64,000 bases of DNA from Gaiellasilicea sp963789355 (GCA_963789355.1 CAWBKK010000001.1:115710-179709); one strand, 5' to 3'; counted from the stretch's first letter, positions 46,735 through 55,467 are shown. Numbers and translations are program-made. The notes: a model not told the origin generated them from the sequence alone.

Positions 46735-47700
46735 CTAGCGGTCGCGCCGCCAGAGCAGCAGCGCGAGCGGCAGGAACACGGCGCCGGCGAGATACGGCGC
46801 GAGCGCGATCCGGTTGCGCTTCCGACCCTGGCTGACGGTCGTGCCTTCTCCGAGCGCTTCGCGCGCCGCCGCGATCGCCGCGTCGAGCTCGCCCTCGGCG
46901 AAGACCCGGCCGCCCAGTGTCTCCGCCGCGGCGTCGAGGATCCCGCGGGAGCGCGGGTCGGGGCTGTACTGCGGCTCGGGCTGGGTGCCGTCGAAAACGC
47001 GCTCGCCGCCGTCCCAAACGTGGACGAAGACCGAGTCGACGCCCGGCGGACGCCGGAAGGCGGCTGCGATCTTGGCGCCGGAGATCGGCACGCTCTCGCC
47101 GTCGGTGAGCACGAAGATCAGCCTGTTCCGGACGGTCGGCGTGAAGAAGCGCCGGCTGACGATCGTCTCGAGCGCCGCCAGCCGCGTCGCGGTCGAGGAG
47201 AACGAGCCGTGCGGAGGAGGCCGGTCGATCCCGAGCGAGCGCTCGAGCGTCGCGACGAAGACGTCGTCGTCCGCGCTCGGGAAGAGGTGCGGCAGCACCC
47301 GGTCGGTGAACGAGGCGATCCCCACGGGGACGTTCTCGAACGTCGAGCGGAAGCGCAGCGCCGCGGCGGTCGCGCGCGCGTACCGGATCTCCGACCTCGG
47401 ACTCGTGCGCGCGAGCATCGAGCGCGAGGTGTCGAGCACGATGATCGCCTCCGCGTCGTTGCGCACCCGCTGGTCGGACGTCCACTCGACCCGCGGCTGC
47501 GCCGCGGCGAGCCCGAGCAGGACGGCTGCGAGCGCGAGCGCGGCGAGCGCTATCCGCCGGAGCCGCGGGCTCGGCTCCGGCAATCCGACGGCGCGGCGAA
47601 CGGCAGAGCCGCGGCGGCGGACGAGCACGAGCGCGGCGAGCGGAAGCACGACCCCGAGAGCGATCAGCGCGCCCAGCGGGGTCAGCAGCGTCAGCTCCAT
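46735..47700 (-). CDS. BatB-like membrane vWA protein
   Basis: 321 residues from ATG 47700. Two N-terminal membrane helices (LTPLGALIALGVVLPLAAL and IALAALALAAVLLGLAAA) are followed by a von Willebrand A domain with the MIDAS motif DTSRSM, and a C-terminal membrane helix. This is the BatA/BatB layout. It is the last gene of the MoxR-DUF58 operon and is separated from it by diverged palindromic element 47702-47824, which begins two bases before its start codon. The operon type is linked to metal-dependent chaperone complexes at the membrane; the target here is unknown. Confidence 0.87.
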   Translation of the reverse strand: MELTLLTPLGALIALGVVLPLAALVLVRRRGSAVRRAVGLPEPSPRLRRIALAALALAAVLLGLAAAQPRVEWTSDQRVRNDAEAIIVLDTSRSMLARTSPRSEIRYARATAAALRFRSTFENVPVGIASFTDRVLPHLFPSADDDVFVATLERSLGIDRPPPHGSFSSTATRLAALETIVSRRFFTPTVRNRLIFVLTDGESVPISGAKIAAAFRRPPGVDSVFVHVWDGGERVFDGTQPEPQYSPDPRSRGILDAAAETLGGRVFAEGELDAAIAAAREALGEGTTVSQGRKRNRIALAPYLAGAVFLPLALLLWRRDR

Positions 47701-47701
47701 C

Positions 47702-47824
47702 AGATGGCCGAGGCCACGAGGCCGTCCGTCTCGGGGCGTGAGCTGGCTGCTCTGGGGCGCGGGATCGGGCCGTTGCCGATGCAGATCGCGCCCCAAACGC
47801 CCGGAATCGTCGCCTCAGTCATCT
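47702..47824. repeat. Diverged 123-bp palindromic intergenic element, copy 3
   Basis: AGATGGCCGAGGC (from 47702) pairs with GCCTCAGTCATCT (ending 47824) at 12 of 13 positions. Nested inside are GGGCGT/ACGCCC, GGGGCGCG/CGCGCCCC and ATCGG/CCGAT. As in the two 164-bp copies, it overlaps the TAG of the upstream gene, ends beside the next start codon, and has CGTGAGC at offset 36 (37 in the others). The CAAGCGA half of the core is not conserved and about 41 bp are missing, mainly on the right side. Membership is likely but not certain. Confidence 0.55.
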
Positions 47825-48491
47825 AGTAGCCGCTGCCGGGCGCGCCCGCTCCCGCGCCGCGCGACCCCTTGCCGCCCGCGGACGGGTTGCGGCCGGCCGC
47901 GGCCTCGGTCGGCAGGAGCCCCTCCCCGCGCTGCAGCATCAGCTGCAGGTTGTACTTGGCGTCGTCGTTCTCGGGGTCGAGGCCGATCGCCTGCTCGAAG
48001 CTGGCGATCGCAGCGAGCAGCAGCTCGGAGCGGTCGAGCTGCTGCGTCCCCTGCGGGGGCGTCGAGTTCCAGGCAACGATGTTGACGACGCCGAGCAGGC
48101 TGGAGGCGCGCGAGCGGAGCACGGGATCTGGATCGCGCACCACGATCGACTCGAGCCGTTCCGCCAGCTCGGTCCGCCGGATCGCGAGCACGGGATCGGA
48201 GACGGTGAAGTCGACGAGCTTGCTCTCCCGGAGCACGCGCAGCATGGTGCGGAACGCGAGGTCGTCGCGGACGCCGAGCGTACGCTCGCCTGCGCCGAAC
48301 GGGGCGAGCGTCTCAGGACTCCAGCCGGTCGTGGGCGCGCCGGCGGTGAAGCGAACGTCGTCGGCGGGGATCGTCGTCCGCAACCGCGCGACATCGACCG
48401 CGACGAGCGCGAGGACGACGGCCAGGACGACGCAGGCGGCGGCCGCGACGAGCAAGAGCTCGCGGGGCAGGTGCGGGAGCCGGCGTCTCAC
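47823..48491 (-). CDS. Membrane protein with TPR-like segment (BatC-like position)
   Basis: 222 residues from GTG 48491, overlapping the upstream vWA gene by 4 nt. An N-terminal membrane helix (ELLLVAAAACVVLAVVLALVAV) is followed by an extracytoplasmic or cytoplasmic domain. A single TPR-like unit (ASFEQAIGLDPENDDAKYNLQLML) and a Gly-rich tail complete the protein. In Bat operons the protein between the vWA genes carries TPRs (BatC); one unit and the location agree. Function otherwise unknown. Confidence 0.78.
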   Translation of the reverse strand: MRRRLPHLPRELLLVAAAACVVLAVVLALVAVDVARLRTTIPADDVRFTAGAPTTGWSPETLAPFGAGERTLGVRDDLAFRTMLRVLRESKLVDFTVSDPVLAIRRTELAERLESIVVRDPDPVLRSRASSLLGVVNIVAWNSTPPQGTQQLDRSELLLAAIASFEQAIGLDPENDDAKYNLQLMLQRGEGLLPTEAAAGRNPSAGGKGSRGAGAGAPGSGY

Positions 48492-49330
48492 GCGACCGCC
48501 TTCCGCCGCGGCGACGCCGGCAGCGCGAGCCGGCCCGCGTAGCGCTCGTGACCGGCCAGCGCGACGAGGAAGAGAGCGGCGAGCAACAGCAGCGTGCGCG
48601 GCAACGGCCGCGGCTTCGCATCCGGGGGCTCGGGCTGGCGCACAGGCCCGTCGGCGAGCGGGCTGAACGCCTCCGGACCGAGGATGCCGCCGAAGAGTGC
48701 ACGGGCGTCGGCCGAGGGTCCGAGCGCGAGCAGGCGGACCGGCGTTCCGGCGCGCTGGATCGAGCGGAGGACGCGTGCCGTCTCCGGCACGTCGTCCGGT
48801 GACGTCTCGAGGTCGCTCACGAGCAGGATCGATCCATCCTCGACCCGGTCTCCCTCGAGCATGTCGTGGGCGAGCTGGAGGGCGCTCGAGATCCGCGTCC
48901 CGGCGCGGAACGTGTCCGACCACGGGCTGATCACCGCTCCCGAGCCCGTCGGAGTGAGAAGGCGGATGATCGGCCTCAGCTCCTTCGACGGCGTACCCGG
49001 CGGAAGGAGCTCGTACGCGACGTCGGAGAAGACGACGACGCCGACGGGGGCGTCCCCGTCGACGAGCGCCTGCAGCGTCCGCCGGACGACACCGGACTGG
49101 TCGTCGAGGATCGAGAGCGAGAGGTCGAGCACGACGACGCCGCTGGTGCCGGTCGGCAGGAGGCCCCGGTCGCGCGGGTCGAGCTGGCGGGCGCTGAGGA
49201 CCGCCGCCGCGAGCAGCACGATCGCGCCGCCGCCGAAGAGCACCCGCAGCGCGAGCGTCCGGCGGCCGGCGCCCCGGAACGCAGGGGTGTCGTGACTGTC
49301 GACCGCCTGGCGTCTAGTCAGTCCGAGCAC
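48488..49330 (-). CDS. BatA-like membrane vWA protein
   Basis: 280 residues. A membrane helix near residues 28-47 precedes a vWA domain whose MIDAS motif reads DLSLSI. Further vWA features are VGVVVFSDVAYELLPP and LLVSDLETSPDD, and a C-terminal membrane helix follows (TLLLLAALFLVALAG). The MIDAS keeps the D-x-S-x-S pattern. The start overlaps the BatD-like gene by 17 nt and the stop overlaps the TPR-like gene by 4 nt. Confidence 0.85.
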   Translation of the reverse strand: MLGLTRRQAVDSHDTPAFRGAGRRTLALRVLFGGGAIVLLAAAVLSARQLDPRDRGLLPTGTSGVVVLDLSLSILDDQSGVVRRTLQALVDGDAPVGVVVFSDVAYELLPPGTPSKELRPIIRLLTPTGSGAVISPWSDTFRAGTRISSALQLAHDMLEGDRVEDGSILLVSDLETSPDDVPETARVLRSIQRAGTPVRLLALGPSADARALFGGILGPEAFSPLADGPVRQPEPPDAKPRPLPRTLLLLAALFLVALAGHERYAGRLALPASPRRKAVA

Positions 49331-50309
49331 GAGCCTCCTCCGCGCGGCGTCGCCGCTCCGCTTCCTCGCGCAATCGCTCCTCCTCGAGCTGACGCAGCTC
49401 TTCCTCGAGCGCCGCCCGGACGCGGGCGGCGAGGCTCTTCGTCTTGTCCGGACCGGGCGCGGTCGGCGACCAGGCGAGAGCGCGAGCCGCCTCCGCGAGC
49501 CCGTCCTCCTCCCCGCGCTCGGCCAGCACCTCGGCGACGAGCTCGAGCGAGCGGCGCTGATCGGCGGCGCCGTTGGCCCGCGCCGCGTCCTCGAGCAGCT
49601 CGAGTGCCTGCTCGAGCGGAGTCGGAAGCAGCTCCGGTTCCGGCTCGGGTTCCGGCTCGGGCTCGACGTGCCGCCGCGGCCAGCCCACGTACGCGAGCGC
49701 GCCTCCGCCCGTGAGGAACAGGAGGCTGCCGCCGAGCAGCAGCGCCAGCAGCAGACCCGGCGCGGCGCGGTAGGACGGCTCGGGGACGTTGGTCACGTCG
49801 AGCCGGTAGGGCGAGGCGTTCGCGAGGTCGGTGGACGAGAGCCTCGTGTGCACGGTCAGGACGGGGAACGGCACCCGCAGCGCCCCGCGGCCGCCGGCGC
49901 GGTTGACGAACTCGATCCGCGCCGGCTCGAACTCGAAGGGAAGGGTGTCGCGCTCGGGCACGCATGGCTGCTTGAGGCAGCGGAGCACGTACGTCAGCCG
50001 TAGGTGCGAGCTCGAGCCGGCGTCGGTGCGGGTCACCTCCGCCGGTCCCACCCGACGCCAGGGCTGGAAGCCGACGCGCACGTTGACGCTGCCCGGGTCG
50101 ACGTGGCGGAGGTCGAGGGCGAGATCGACCTGCGCCCGGACGGTGTCGCCGAAGACGACGATCCGGTCGGAGAGGGTTGCACGGGCGCGCAGCGGGCGGA
50201 GGCCCGACTCCGCGCCTTCGGTGTCGCGCAGCAGCACGATCGCGACGCCCGCAACGGCGAGCGCTGCAAGGACGAGGGCGGCGGTGACCGCGGCACGCCG
50301 GCCGCGCAT
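49314..50309 (-). CDS. BatD-like membrane protein
   Basis: 331 residues from ATG 50309. A signal-anchor helix (AAVTAALVLAALAVAGVAIVLL) leads into an extracytoplasmic beta-sandwich domain of about 160 residues (IVVFGDTVRAQVDLALDLR). A second membrane helix follows (LLLALLLGGSLLFLTGGGAL). The C-terminal cytoplasmic part has an EPEPEP run and a long charged coiled coil (LEEELRQLEEERLREEAE). Position between DUF58 and vWA genes and the layout match BatD-like proteins; sequence similarity is weak. Confidence 0.72.
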   Translation of the reverse strand: MRGRRAAVTAALVLAALAVAGVAIVLLRDTEGAESGLRPLRARATLSDRIVVFGDTVRAQVDLALDLRHVDPGSVNVRVGFQPWRRVGPAEVTRTDAGSSSHLRLTYVLRCLKQPCVPERDTLPFEFEPARIEFVNRAGGRGALRVPFPVLTVHTRLSSTDLANASPYRLDVTNVPEPSYRAAPGLLLALLLGGSLLFLTGGGALAYVGWPRRHVEPEPEPEPEPELLPTPLEQALELLEDAARANGAADQRRSLELVAEVLAERGEEDGLAEAARALAWSPTAPGPDKTKSLAARVRAALEEELRQLEEERLREEAERRRRAEEARARTD

Positions 50310-50323
50310 CGCTACGCCACCAC

Positions 50324-51247
50324 CTACGCCACGACCCCTCGCCGGGCGCGCCGGAACTCGTTCCAGTCGAGAAACGCGCCGAGCACGTCGGACGGTTCGC
50401 TCGAGGAGAGCAGCACGGGGTCGAGGTCCAGCAGCGTCAGCTCGTCGAGCAGCGCCAGCAGGCGCTCCTCGTTCGCGCGCCGACGCTCCGCCGCTTCCCT
50501 CTTCGTCAGCCGAACGTGGGTGATGCGGCCGCTGCGCGGGTCGCGGAGCGGGACGACGATCCCGCTGACGTCGGGGAAGCTCTGCTCCCACACCGGGTCC
50601 TGGATCACGACGGGGATGACATCCCAGAGGTGCTCGACAGCTGTGAGCCAGGTCTCCCGCGAGGGCGGGTCGAGGAAGTCGGAGAGAACGAAGACGAAGC
50701 TGCCGGCGGTGACGTTGCGGCGGTGCTCGAACAGGTGCTCGAGCGAGCGCTCGACCCCGTCGACGGGCGCGCGCCATCCCGCGTCCTCCATCCGCTCCTC
50801 GCGCAGGTAGGCGAGGCGCCGCTCGCCGCGCGGTGGGAGCCAGAACGGCTCGCCGTCGGCGTAGTCGAGGTAGCCGACGAAGCCGCCCGCCTGGGCGGCG
50901 CTCGCGACGACGATCTCGGTCGTCCGCCGCATCGTCTCGGCCTTGTCCAGCCACGGCAGCGGCGGCGAGAAGAAGGAGAGCTCGGGACTGCGGTCTGCGA
51001 CGACGACGACCCGCGGCCCCTCGTCGGCGTACCGCTCCCTGACGACGAACTCGTCCGCCCCGCGTGCGGACGACATCCGCGCCGACGCGGCCCAGTCGAT
51101 CGAGCGGATGTCGTCGCCCGGCCGGTAGGGGCGCGAGCCCGCGACCTCTGTGCCGCGCCCGCGCCGGACGCTCCGCATCGTTCCGTGCGTGAGGCCGATC
51201 AGCCGGCGGCGGGAGATGAGTTGGAAGGTCTGGCTGCCGCCGCTCAC
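50324..51247 (-). CDS. DUF58 protein
   Basis: 307 residues from GTG 51247, overlapping the MoxR stop by 4 nt. The DUF58 signature is GTEVAGSRPYRPGDDIRSID, followed by a vWA-like domain in which the usual MIDAS is replaced by VVADRSPE. There are no membrane segments in this copy, although many DUF58 proteins have them, so it is probably cytosolic. It works together with the MoxR ATPase in assembly or activation of membrane complexes. Confidence 0.88.
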   Translation of the reverse strand: MSGGSQTFQLISRRRLIGLTHGTMRSVRRGRGTEVAGSRPYRPGDDIRSIDWAASARMSSARGADEFVVRERYADEGPRVVVVADRSPELSFFSPPLPWLDKAETMRRTTEIVVASAAQAGGFVGYLDYADGEPFWLPPRGERRLAYLREERMEDAGWRAPVDGVERSLEHLFEHRRNVTAGSFVFVLSDFLDPPSRETWLTAVEHLWDVIPVVIQDPVWEQSFPDVSGIVVPLRDPRSGRITHVRLTKREAAERRRANEERLLALLDELTLLDLDPVLLSSSEPSDVLGAFLDWNEFRRARRGVVA

Positions 51248-52296
51248 TTGCGGCGCGTCGGCTCGGCGGGACGCTCGTGGAAGAGCGGGTCCTCGTCGGA
51301 GCCGGGGCGGGGCGCGAGCTCGAGGCACGCCTGGCGGAACTCCTCGATCGCCGCAGGCCACCCGGCAGCCCGCGCGCGGGCGACGAGCGCAGGCGTGAAG
51401 ACGACGCGGTGCACGAGCACGGGGACGAACAGGCGCTCGACGTCCTCCGGGACGACGTAGCCGCGGCCGTTCAGAAGCGCCCAGGCGCGGGCGACGCGCT
51501 CGACCGCGAGGCTGCCGCGGACGGACGCCCCGATCGAGACGACCTCGAGCTCGCGCGTCGCGCGGACGAGGTCGACGATCCAGTTGTGGAGGACGTCGTC
51601 CACGTAGACGTGCTGCGCGGCGGAGCGGAGCACGTTGACGTCGTCGATCGAGACCGCCGGCTGCAGGTCGCCGAGCGGATGGCGGTAGCGCTGCTCCTCG
51701 AGGATCCGCCGTTCCTCGAGCACGCCCGGATACCCGAGCGCGGTGCGCAGGAGGAAGCGGTCGAGCTGGGCCTCGGGGAGCGGGAAGGTGCCCTCGTACT
51801 CGATCGGGTTCTCGGTCGCGAGCAGGAAGAACGGGCTCGGGAGCTCGCGCGTCTCGCCGTCGACCGTGACCTGGCCCTCGGCCATCGCCTCCAGCAGCGC
51901 CGACTGCGTCTTCGGCGTCGCCCGGTTGATCTCGTCGACCAGGAGGACGTTCGTGAAGATCGGGCCTGGCCGGAACTCGAAGTCGCGCGTCTTCTGGTCG
52001 AAGACCGACATGCCGGTGACGTCCGTCGGCTGCAGGTCGGGCGTGCACTGGATCCGCGTGATCGTGACGCCGTCGATGCTGCCCCCGATCGCGCGTGCGA
52101 GCACCGTCTTCGCCGTTCCCGGGACGTCCTCGAGCAGGACGTGGCCGCCGCACATCAGCGCGGCGAGGACGAGCTTGACCTCTTCGCGCTTGCCGTAGAC
52201 GACCGTCTCGATGTTGTCGAGCAGGCGCGTCGCGACATCGACCGCGGGCGCAAAGCGGTCGGGTTCCTCCTGGACGCGGTCGACCCCGGCTTCCAT
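51244..52296 (-). CDS. MoxR-family AAA ATPase
   Basis: 350 residues with Walker A DVPGTAKT (57-64), Walker B NVLLVDEINRA, sensor region FFLLATENPIEYEGTFPLPEAQLDRF and a C-terminal lid domain. It is the first gene of the Bat-like operon. MoxR ATPases act as chaperones with vWA proteins to insert metal cofactors or mature complexes. An intrinsic terminator at 52319-52341 separates it from atpG, so it should have its own promoter in or near 52297-52318. Confidence 0.93.
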   Translation of the reverse strand: MEAGVDRVQEEPDRFAPAVDVATRLLDNIETVVYGKREEVKLVLAALMCGGHVLLEDVPGTAKTVLARAIGGSIDGVTITRIQCTPDLQPTDVTGMSVFDQKTRDFEFRPGPIFTNVLLVDEINRATPKTQSALLEAMAEGQVTVDGETRELPSPFFLLATENPIEYEGTFPLPEAQLDRFLLRTALGYPGVLEERRILEEQRYRHPLGDLQPAVSIDDVNVLRSAAQHVYVDDVLHNWIVDLVRATRELEVVSIGASVRGSLAVERVARAWALLNGRGYVVPEDVERLFVPVLVHRVVFTPALVARARAAGWPAAIEEFRQACLELAPRPGSDEDPLFHERPAEPTRRK

Positions 52297-52318
52297 CGGC
52301 TCCGATCCTAGTTGGACC

Positions 52319-52341
52319 GCAAAGAACCGCTGTTAAGCGGC
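52319..52341 (-). terminator. Terminator after atpG
   Basis: On the minus strand, CCGCT-TAAC-AGCGG (52327-52340) is followed by TTCTTTG and begins only a few bases after the atpG TAA (52344-52346). The stem is short (5-6 pairs) but the location and T-rich tail fit an intrinsic terminator. It marks the end of the first ATP synthase gene block. Confidence 0.65.
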
Positions 52342-52343
52342 AG

Positions 52344-53234
52344 TTATGAGAGCGCCTCGGCGCCGGCCACGACTTCCAGGATCTCCTGGGTGATCTCGGC
52401 CTGGCGGGCGCGGTTCATCTGCAGGGTCAGCCCATCGATCAGCTCGCCCGCGTTCTTGGACGCGTTTCGCATCGCGGTCATCCGTGCGCCCTGCTCCGAC
52501 GCGGCCGACTCCAGCAGCGCGCGGTAGACCTGCGTCTCGAGGTAGACGGGCAGCAGCCGCGCGAGGATCTCCTCCGGCTCGGGCTCGAAGATGAAGTCGC
52601 CGCGCATCGCGTCGTCGCGGCGCTCCTCCTCGTCCGTCTCGAGGATGTCGGCCGAGATCGGGAGCAGGTCGAGCTCGGTCACGGTCTGCACGAGCGGGGA
52701 GACGTAGGCGTTGAAGACGAGCACCGCGCGGTCGATCTCACCCTCGATGTACAGCTCGGCGATCCGGTGCGCGATCCCCTGCGCGTCGGAGTACGCGGGG
52801 CGGTCGGTGAAGCCGACGTACTCGCCCACGGTCTCGTAGCCACGGAAGGCGAGCGTGGAGCGGCCCCTCTTGCCGACCGCGATGAACTTGACCTGCTTGC
52901 CCTCGCCGCGCAGTTGCCGCTCGAGCGTGAACGCCCGGCGGATGATCTGAGCGTTGAAGGGGCCGGCGAGGCCGCGGTCGCCGGTGAGCGCCACGACCGC
53001 GACGGTGCCGATCTCTTCCCGCTGCTGCAGCAGCGGCAGCCCGCGGACGGAGGCACTGGCGCGGCCGACGCCGGCGATCAGCTCGCGCATCGTCTCGGCG
53101 TAGGGACGCATCGCCTCGATCCGCGTCTGGGCGCGGCGGAGACGGGCCGAGGCGACGAGCTCCATCGCCTTCGTGATCTTGCGGGTGTTCTTGACGGAGC
53201 GGACGCGCCGCTTCAGATCCTGAACCGATGCCAT
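52344..53234 (-). CDS. atpG: F1 ATP synthase gamma subunit
   Basis: 296 residues. The N-terminal coiled coil (QDLKRRVRSVKNTRKITKAMELVA) and the C-terminal helix (TLQMNRARQAEITQEILEVVAG) form the rotor shaft; the Rossmann-like middle contains ALTGDRGLAGPFN. It directly abuts atpA. The beta and epsilon genes that normally follow are absent here and lie at 30365-32226. A terminator follows within 25 bp. Confidence 0.96.
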   Translation of the reverse strand: MASVQDLKRRVRSVKNTRKITKAMELVASARLRRAQTRIEAMRPYAETMRELIAGVGRASASVRGLPLLQQREEIGTVAVVALTGDRGLAGPFNAQIIRRAFTLERQLRGEGKQVKFIAVGKRGRSTLAFRGYETVGEYVGFTDRPAYSDAQGIAHRIAELYIEGEIDRAVLVFNAYVSPLVQTVTELDLLPISADILETDEEERRDDAMRGDFIFEPEPEEILARLLPVYLETQVYRALLESAASEQGARMTAMRNASKNAGELIDGLTLQMNRARQAEITQEILEVVAGAEALS

Positions 53235-54764
53235 CTAGGCGACGAGGCCCTTGTCCTCTTCGATGTTGAAGCTCTTCTTGAACTTCTCGAGCTCAGCGTC
53301 GAGCTTCGCGACCGTGTCGTCGCCGAGGTCGCTCGTCTCCTCGATCGCCTTGTAGACCGAGCCCTCCGTGCGCAGGTGCTCGCGCAACTCGTCCTGGAAC
53401 CGGGCCACCTGCGGGACCGGGATCTCGTCGAGGTGGCCGTTGATCCCCGCATAGAGCGCGACCACCTGCTCCGCATGCGGCCACGGCTTGTACTGGGGCT
53501 GGTTCAGCGTCGCCACCATCCGCTCGCCGCGGGCGAGCGTGCTCTGCGTCGCCTGGTCGAGCTCGGAGCCGAACTGGGAGAACGCCTCCAGCTCGCGGTA
53601 CTGGGCGAGCTCGAGCCGCAAGCGGCCGGCCACCTTCCGCATCGCCTTCGTCTGCGCCGAGCCGCCGACGCGGGAGACCGAGGTGCCGACGTTGATCGCG
53701 GGGCGAATGCCGGAGTAGAAGAGGTCGGCCTCGAGGAAGATCTGCCCGTCCGTGATCGAGATCACGTTCGTCGGGATGTAGGCGGCGATGTCACCGGCCT
53801 GCGTCTCGATGATCGGCAGTGCGGTCAGCGAGCCGCCGCCGAGCTCGTCGCTCAGCTTGCAGGCGCGCTCGAGCAGCCGCGAGTGCAGGTAGAAGACGTC
53901 GCCCGGGTAGGCCTCGCGGCCCGGCGGGCGGCGCAGGAGGAGCGAGAGCTGCCGGTAGGCGTCGGCGTGCTTGGAGAGGTCGTCGTAGACGATCAGCGCG
54001 TGCTTGCCGTTGTAGAGGAAGTGCTCGCCGATCGCGGCGCCCGCGAACGGCGCCATCCACTTGATCGGCGCCGCCTCGTGCGCGGCCGCGGAGACGATGA
54101 TCGTGTAGTCCATCGCGCCCTCTTCCTTCAGGCGCTCGTAGACCTGCGCGACGGTCGAGCCCTTCTGGCCGATCGCGACGTAGATGCAGATCACGTCGGT
54201 GTCGCGCTGGTTGATGATCGCGTCGATCGCGACAGCGGTCTTGCCGGTGCCGCGGTCGCCGATGATCAGCTCCCGCTGGCCGCGGCCGACGTTCGTCATC
54301 GAGTCGATCGCCTTGACGCCGGTCTGGAGCGGCTCCTTCACCGGTTGGCGCTCGATCACGCCCGGCGCCCGGAACTCGAGCGGCCGGCGCTCCGACGACT
54401 CGATCGCGCCGGCCCCGTCGACCGGGTTGCCGAGCGGGTCGACGACGCGCCCGAGAAGCGCATCGCCGACCGGGACGTCGACGACGGCGCCGGTGCGCTT
54501 GACCGGCTCGCCCTCCTTCACCTCCTGCCACTCGCCGAAGAGGGCGACGCCGACGTTGTCCTCCTCGAGGTTGAAGGCGATCCCGACGACGCCGTGCTCG
54601 AACTCGAGCCGCTCCAGCGAAACGGCGTTCTCGAGCCCGTGGACGCGGGCGATCCCGTCGCCGACCTGGAGCACGGAGCCCACCTCGGAGAGGTCGGTCT
54701 GGACGTCGTACTGCTCGATCCTGGACTTGAGGATCGACGTGATCTCTTCCGGGCGTAGCTTCAA
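53235..54764 (-). CDS. atpA: F1 ATP synthase alpha subunit
   Basis: 509 residues, full length. Walker A is GDRGTGKT (169-176), followed by INQRDTDVICIYVAIGQKGSTV. The C-terminal PAINVGTSVSRVGGSAQ region carries the conserved alpha-subunit arginine that completes the catalytic site. It lies 4 bp after atpH and ends directly before atpG. Confidence 0.97.
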   Translation of the reverse strand: MKLRPEEITSILKSRIEQYDVQTDLSEVGSVLQVGDGIARVHGLENAVSLERLEFEHGVVGIAFNLEEDNVGVALFGEWQEVKEGEPVKRTGAVVDVPVGDALLGRVVDPLGNPVDGAGAIESSERRPLEFRAPGVIERQPVKEPLQTGVKAIDSMTNVGRGQRELIIGDRGTGKTAVAIDAIINQRDTDVICIYVAIGQKGSTVAQVYERLKEEGAMDYTIIVSAAAHEAAPIKWMAPFAGAAIGEHFLYNGKHALIVYDDLSKHADAYRQLSLLLRRPPGREAYPGDVFYLHSRLLERACKLSDELGGGSLTALPIIETQAGDIAAYIPTNVISITDGQIFLEADLFYSGIRPAINVGTSVSRVGGSAQTKAMRKVAGRLRLELAQYRELEAFSQFGSELDQATQSTLARGERMVATLNQPQYKPWPHAEQVVALYAGINGHLDEIPVPQVARFQDELREHLRTEGSVYKAIEETSDLGDDTVAKLDAELEKFKKSFNIEEDKGLVA

Positions 54765-54768
54765 GACT

Positions 54769-55302
54769 TCAGCTCCTTGTCACGAGTTCGTGGCGTAGAC
54801 GATTCAGGCGGCCGTTGACGCTGGCGTCGAGCCGGTGCGAGCCGACCTGGAGGACGATGCCGCCGATCAGCTTGGGGTCGACCGAGCGGGTCGCTTCGAC
54901 GGTGCGGCCGGAGGACTGCTCGATCTTCTCCACGATCGACGCGGCCTCGTCGTCGGACAGCTCGTAGGCGGTGGTCAGCTCGACCGTGAGCCGGCCCGCC
55001 TCGGCGGCGACGAGCGCGTCGAGCTCGCGGTAGACCTCGTCGAGCTGCGCGGTGCGACCCTTGGCGGAGAGAAGGAGGACGAAGTTGCGCAGCAGCTCGT
55101 CGGCGTCGGCGAGGATCTCGCGGAGCGCCGCCGAGCGCTCGTCGCGCTCGATCTGCGGGTTCGAGAGCAGGCCGCGCAGCTCCGGAACCTCGCCGACGGC
55201 CGTGGTGAACTCAGCCAGCTCGGCATGGACGACGTCGAGCTTGCCGGCCTCCTTGGCCGCCTGAAAGAGCGAGCGGGCGTACATGCGGGGCGCGACCGCC
55301 AT
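54769..55302 (-). CDS. atpH: F1Fo ATP synthase delta subunit
   Basis: 177 residues with the OSCP/delta fold: APRMYARSLFQAAKEAG at the N-terminus and DPKLIGGIVLQVGSHRLDASV at the C-terminus. It joins F1 to the peripheral stalk. The start codon is one base from the 164-bp palindromic element 55304-55467, so its ribosome-binding site (CGGAG, about 10 nt before the ATG) lies inside the element's outer stem. Its translation may depend on how that RNA folds. Confidence 0.95.
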   Translation of the reverse strand: MAVAPRMYARSLFQAAKEAGKLDVVHAELAEFTTAVGEVPELRGLLSNPQIERDERSAALREILADADELLRNFVLLLSAKGRTAQLDEVYRELDALVAAEAGRLTVELTTAYELSDDEAASIVEKIEQSSGRTVEATRSVDPKLIGGIVLQVGSHRLDASVNGRLNRLRHELVTRS

Positions 55303-55303
55303 C

Positions 55304-55467
55304 AGTGGTTGCTCCGGTGACGGTTTCGCGCCTCTGGCGCGTGAGCTGCAAGCGATGCAAGAACGCAGGGAGCGTTCATGCCTGAAGGCATGGACGCGAC
55401 TGAGGACGCCGCAACGCGCCGCAGATCGCGCGTCAGAGGCGCACCAACTGTCGCCGGAGCAGCCACT
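55304..55467. repeat. 164-bp palindromic intergenic element, copy 2, inside the atp operon
   Basis: The outer arms pair over 22 bp (55304-55325 with 55446-55467; three G-T pairs, no mismatch). GCGCCTCTG/CAGAGGCGC comes next, and CATGCC-TGAA-GGCATG at the exact centre. The element has the same length and symmetry as 33149-33312. It matches that copy at 18 of 22 bases at offsets 31-52, including the core CGTGAGCnnCAAGCGA. It overlaps the atpF TAG and stops one base before the atpH ATG. Arms differ in sequence between copies while pairing is kept, which suggests RNA or hairpin structure is under selection. Confidence 0.82.

Noticed and set aside
49620..49680. Pro-Glu repeat in the BatD-like gene as a tandem repeat array
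   Set aside because: It is a short low-complexity linker (about five EP units) in a coding region, not a DNA repeat of separate interest.
55304..55467. HEARO/omega-RNA type element
   Set aside because: Length is similar, but the ATGA or GTGA integration flank I associate with HEARO is absent and no IscB-like gene is present. I could not confirm the consensus.
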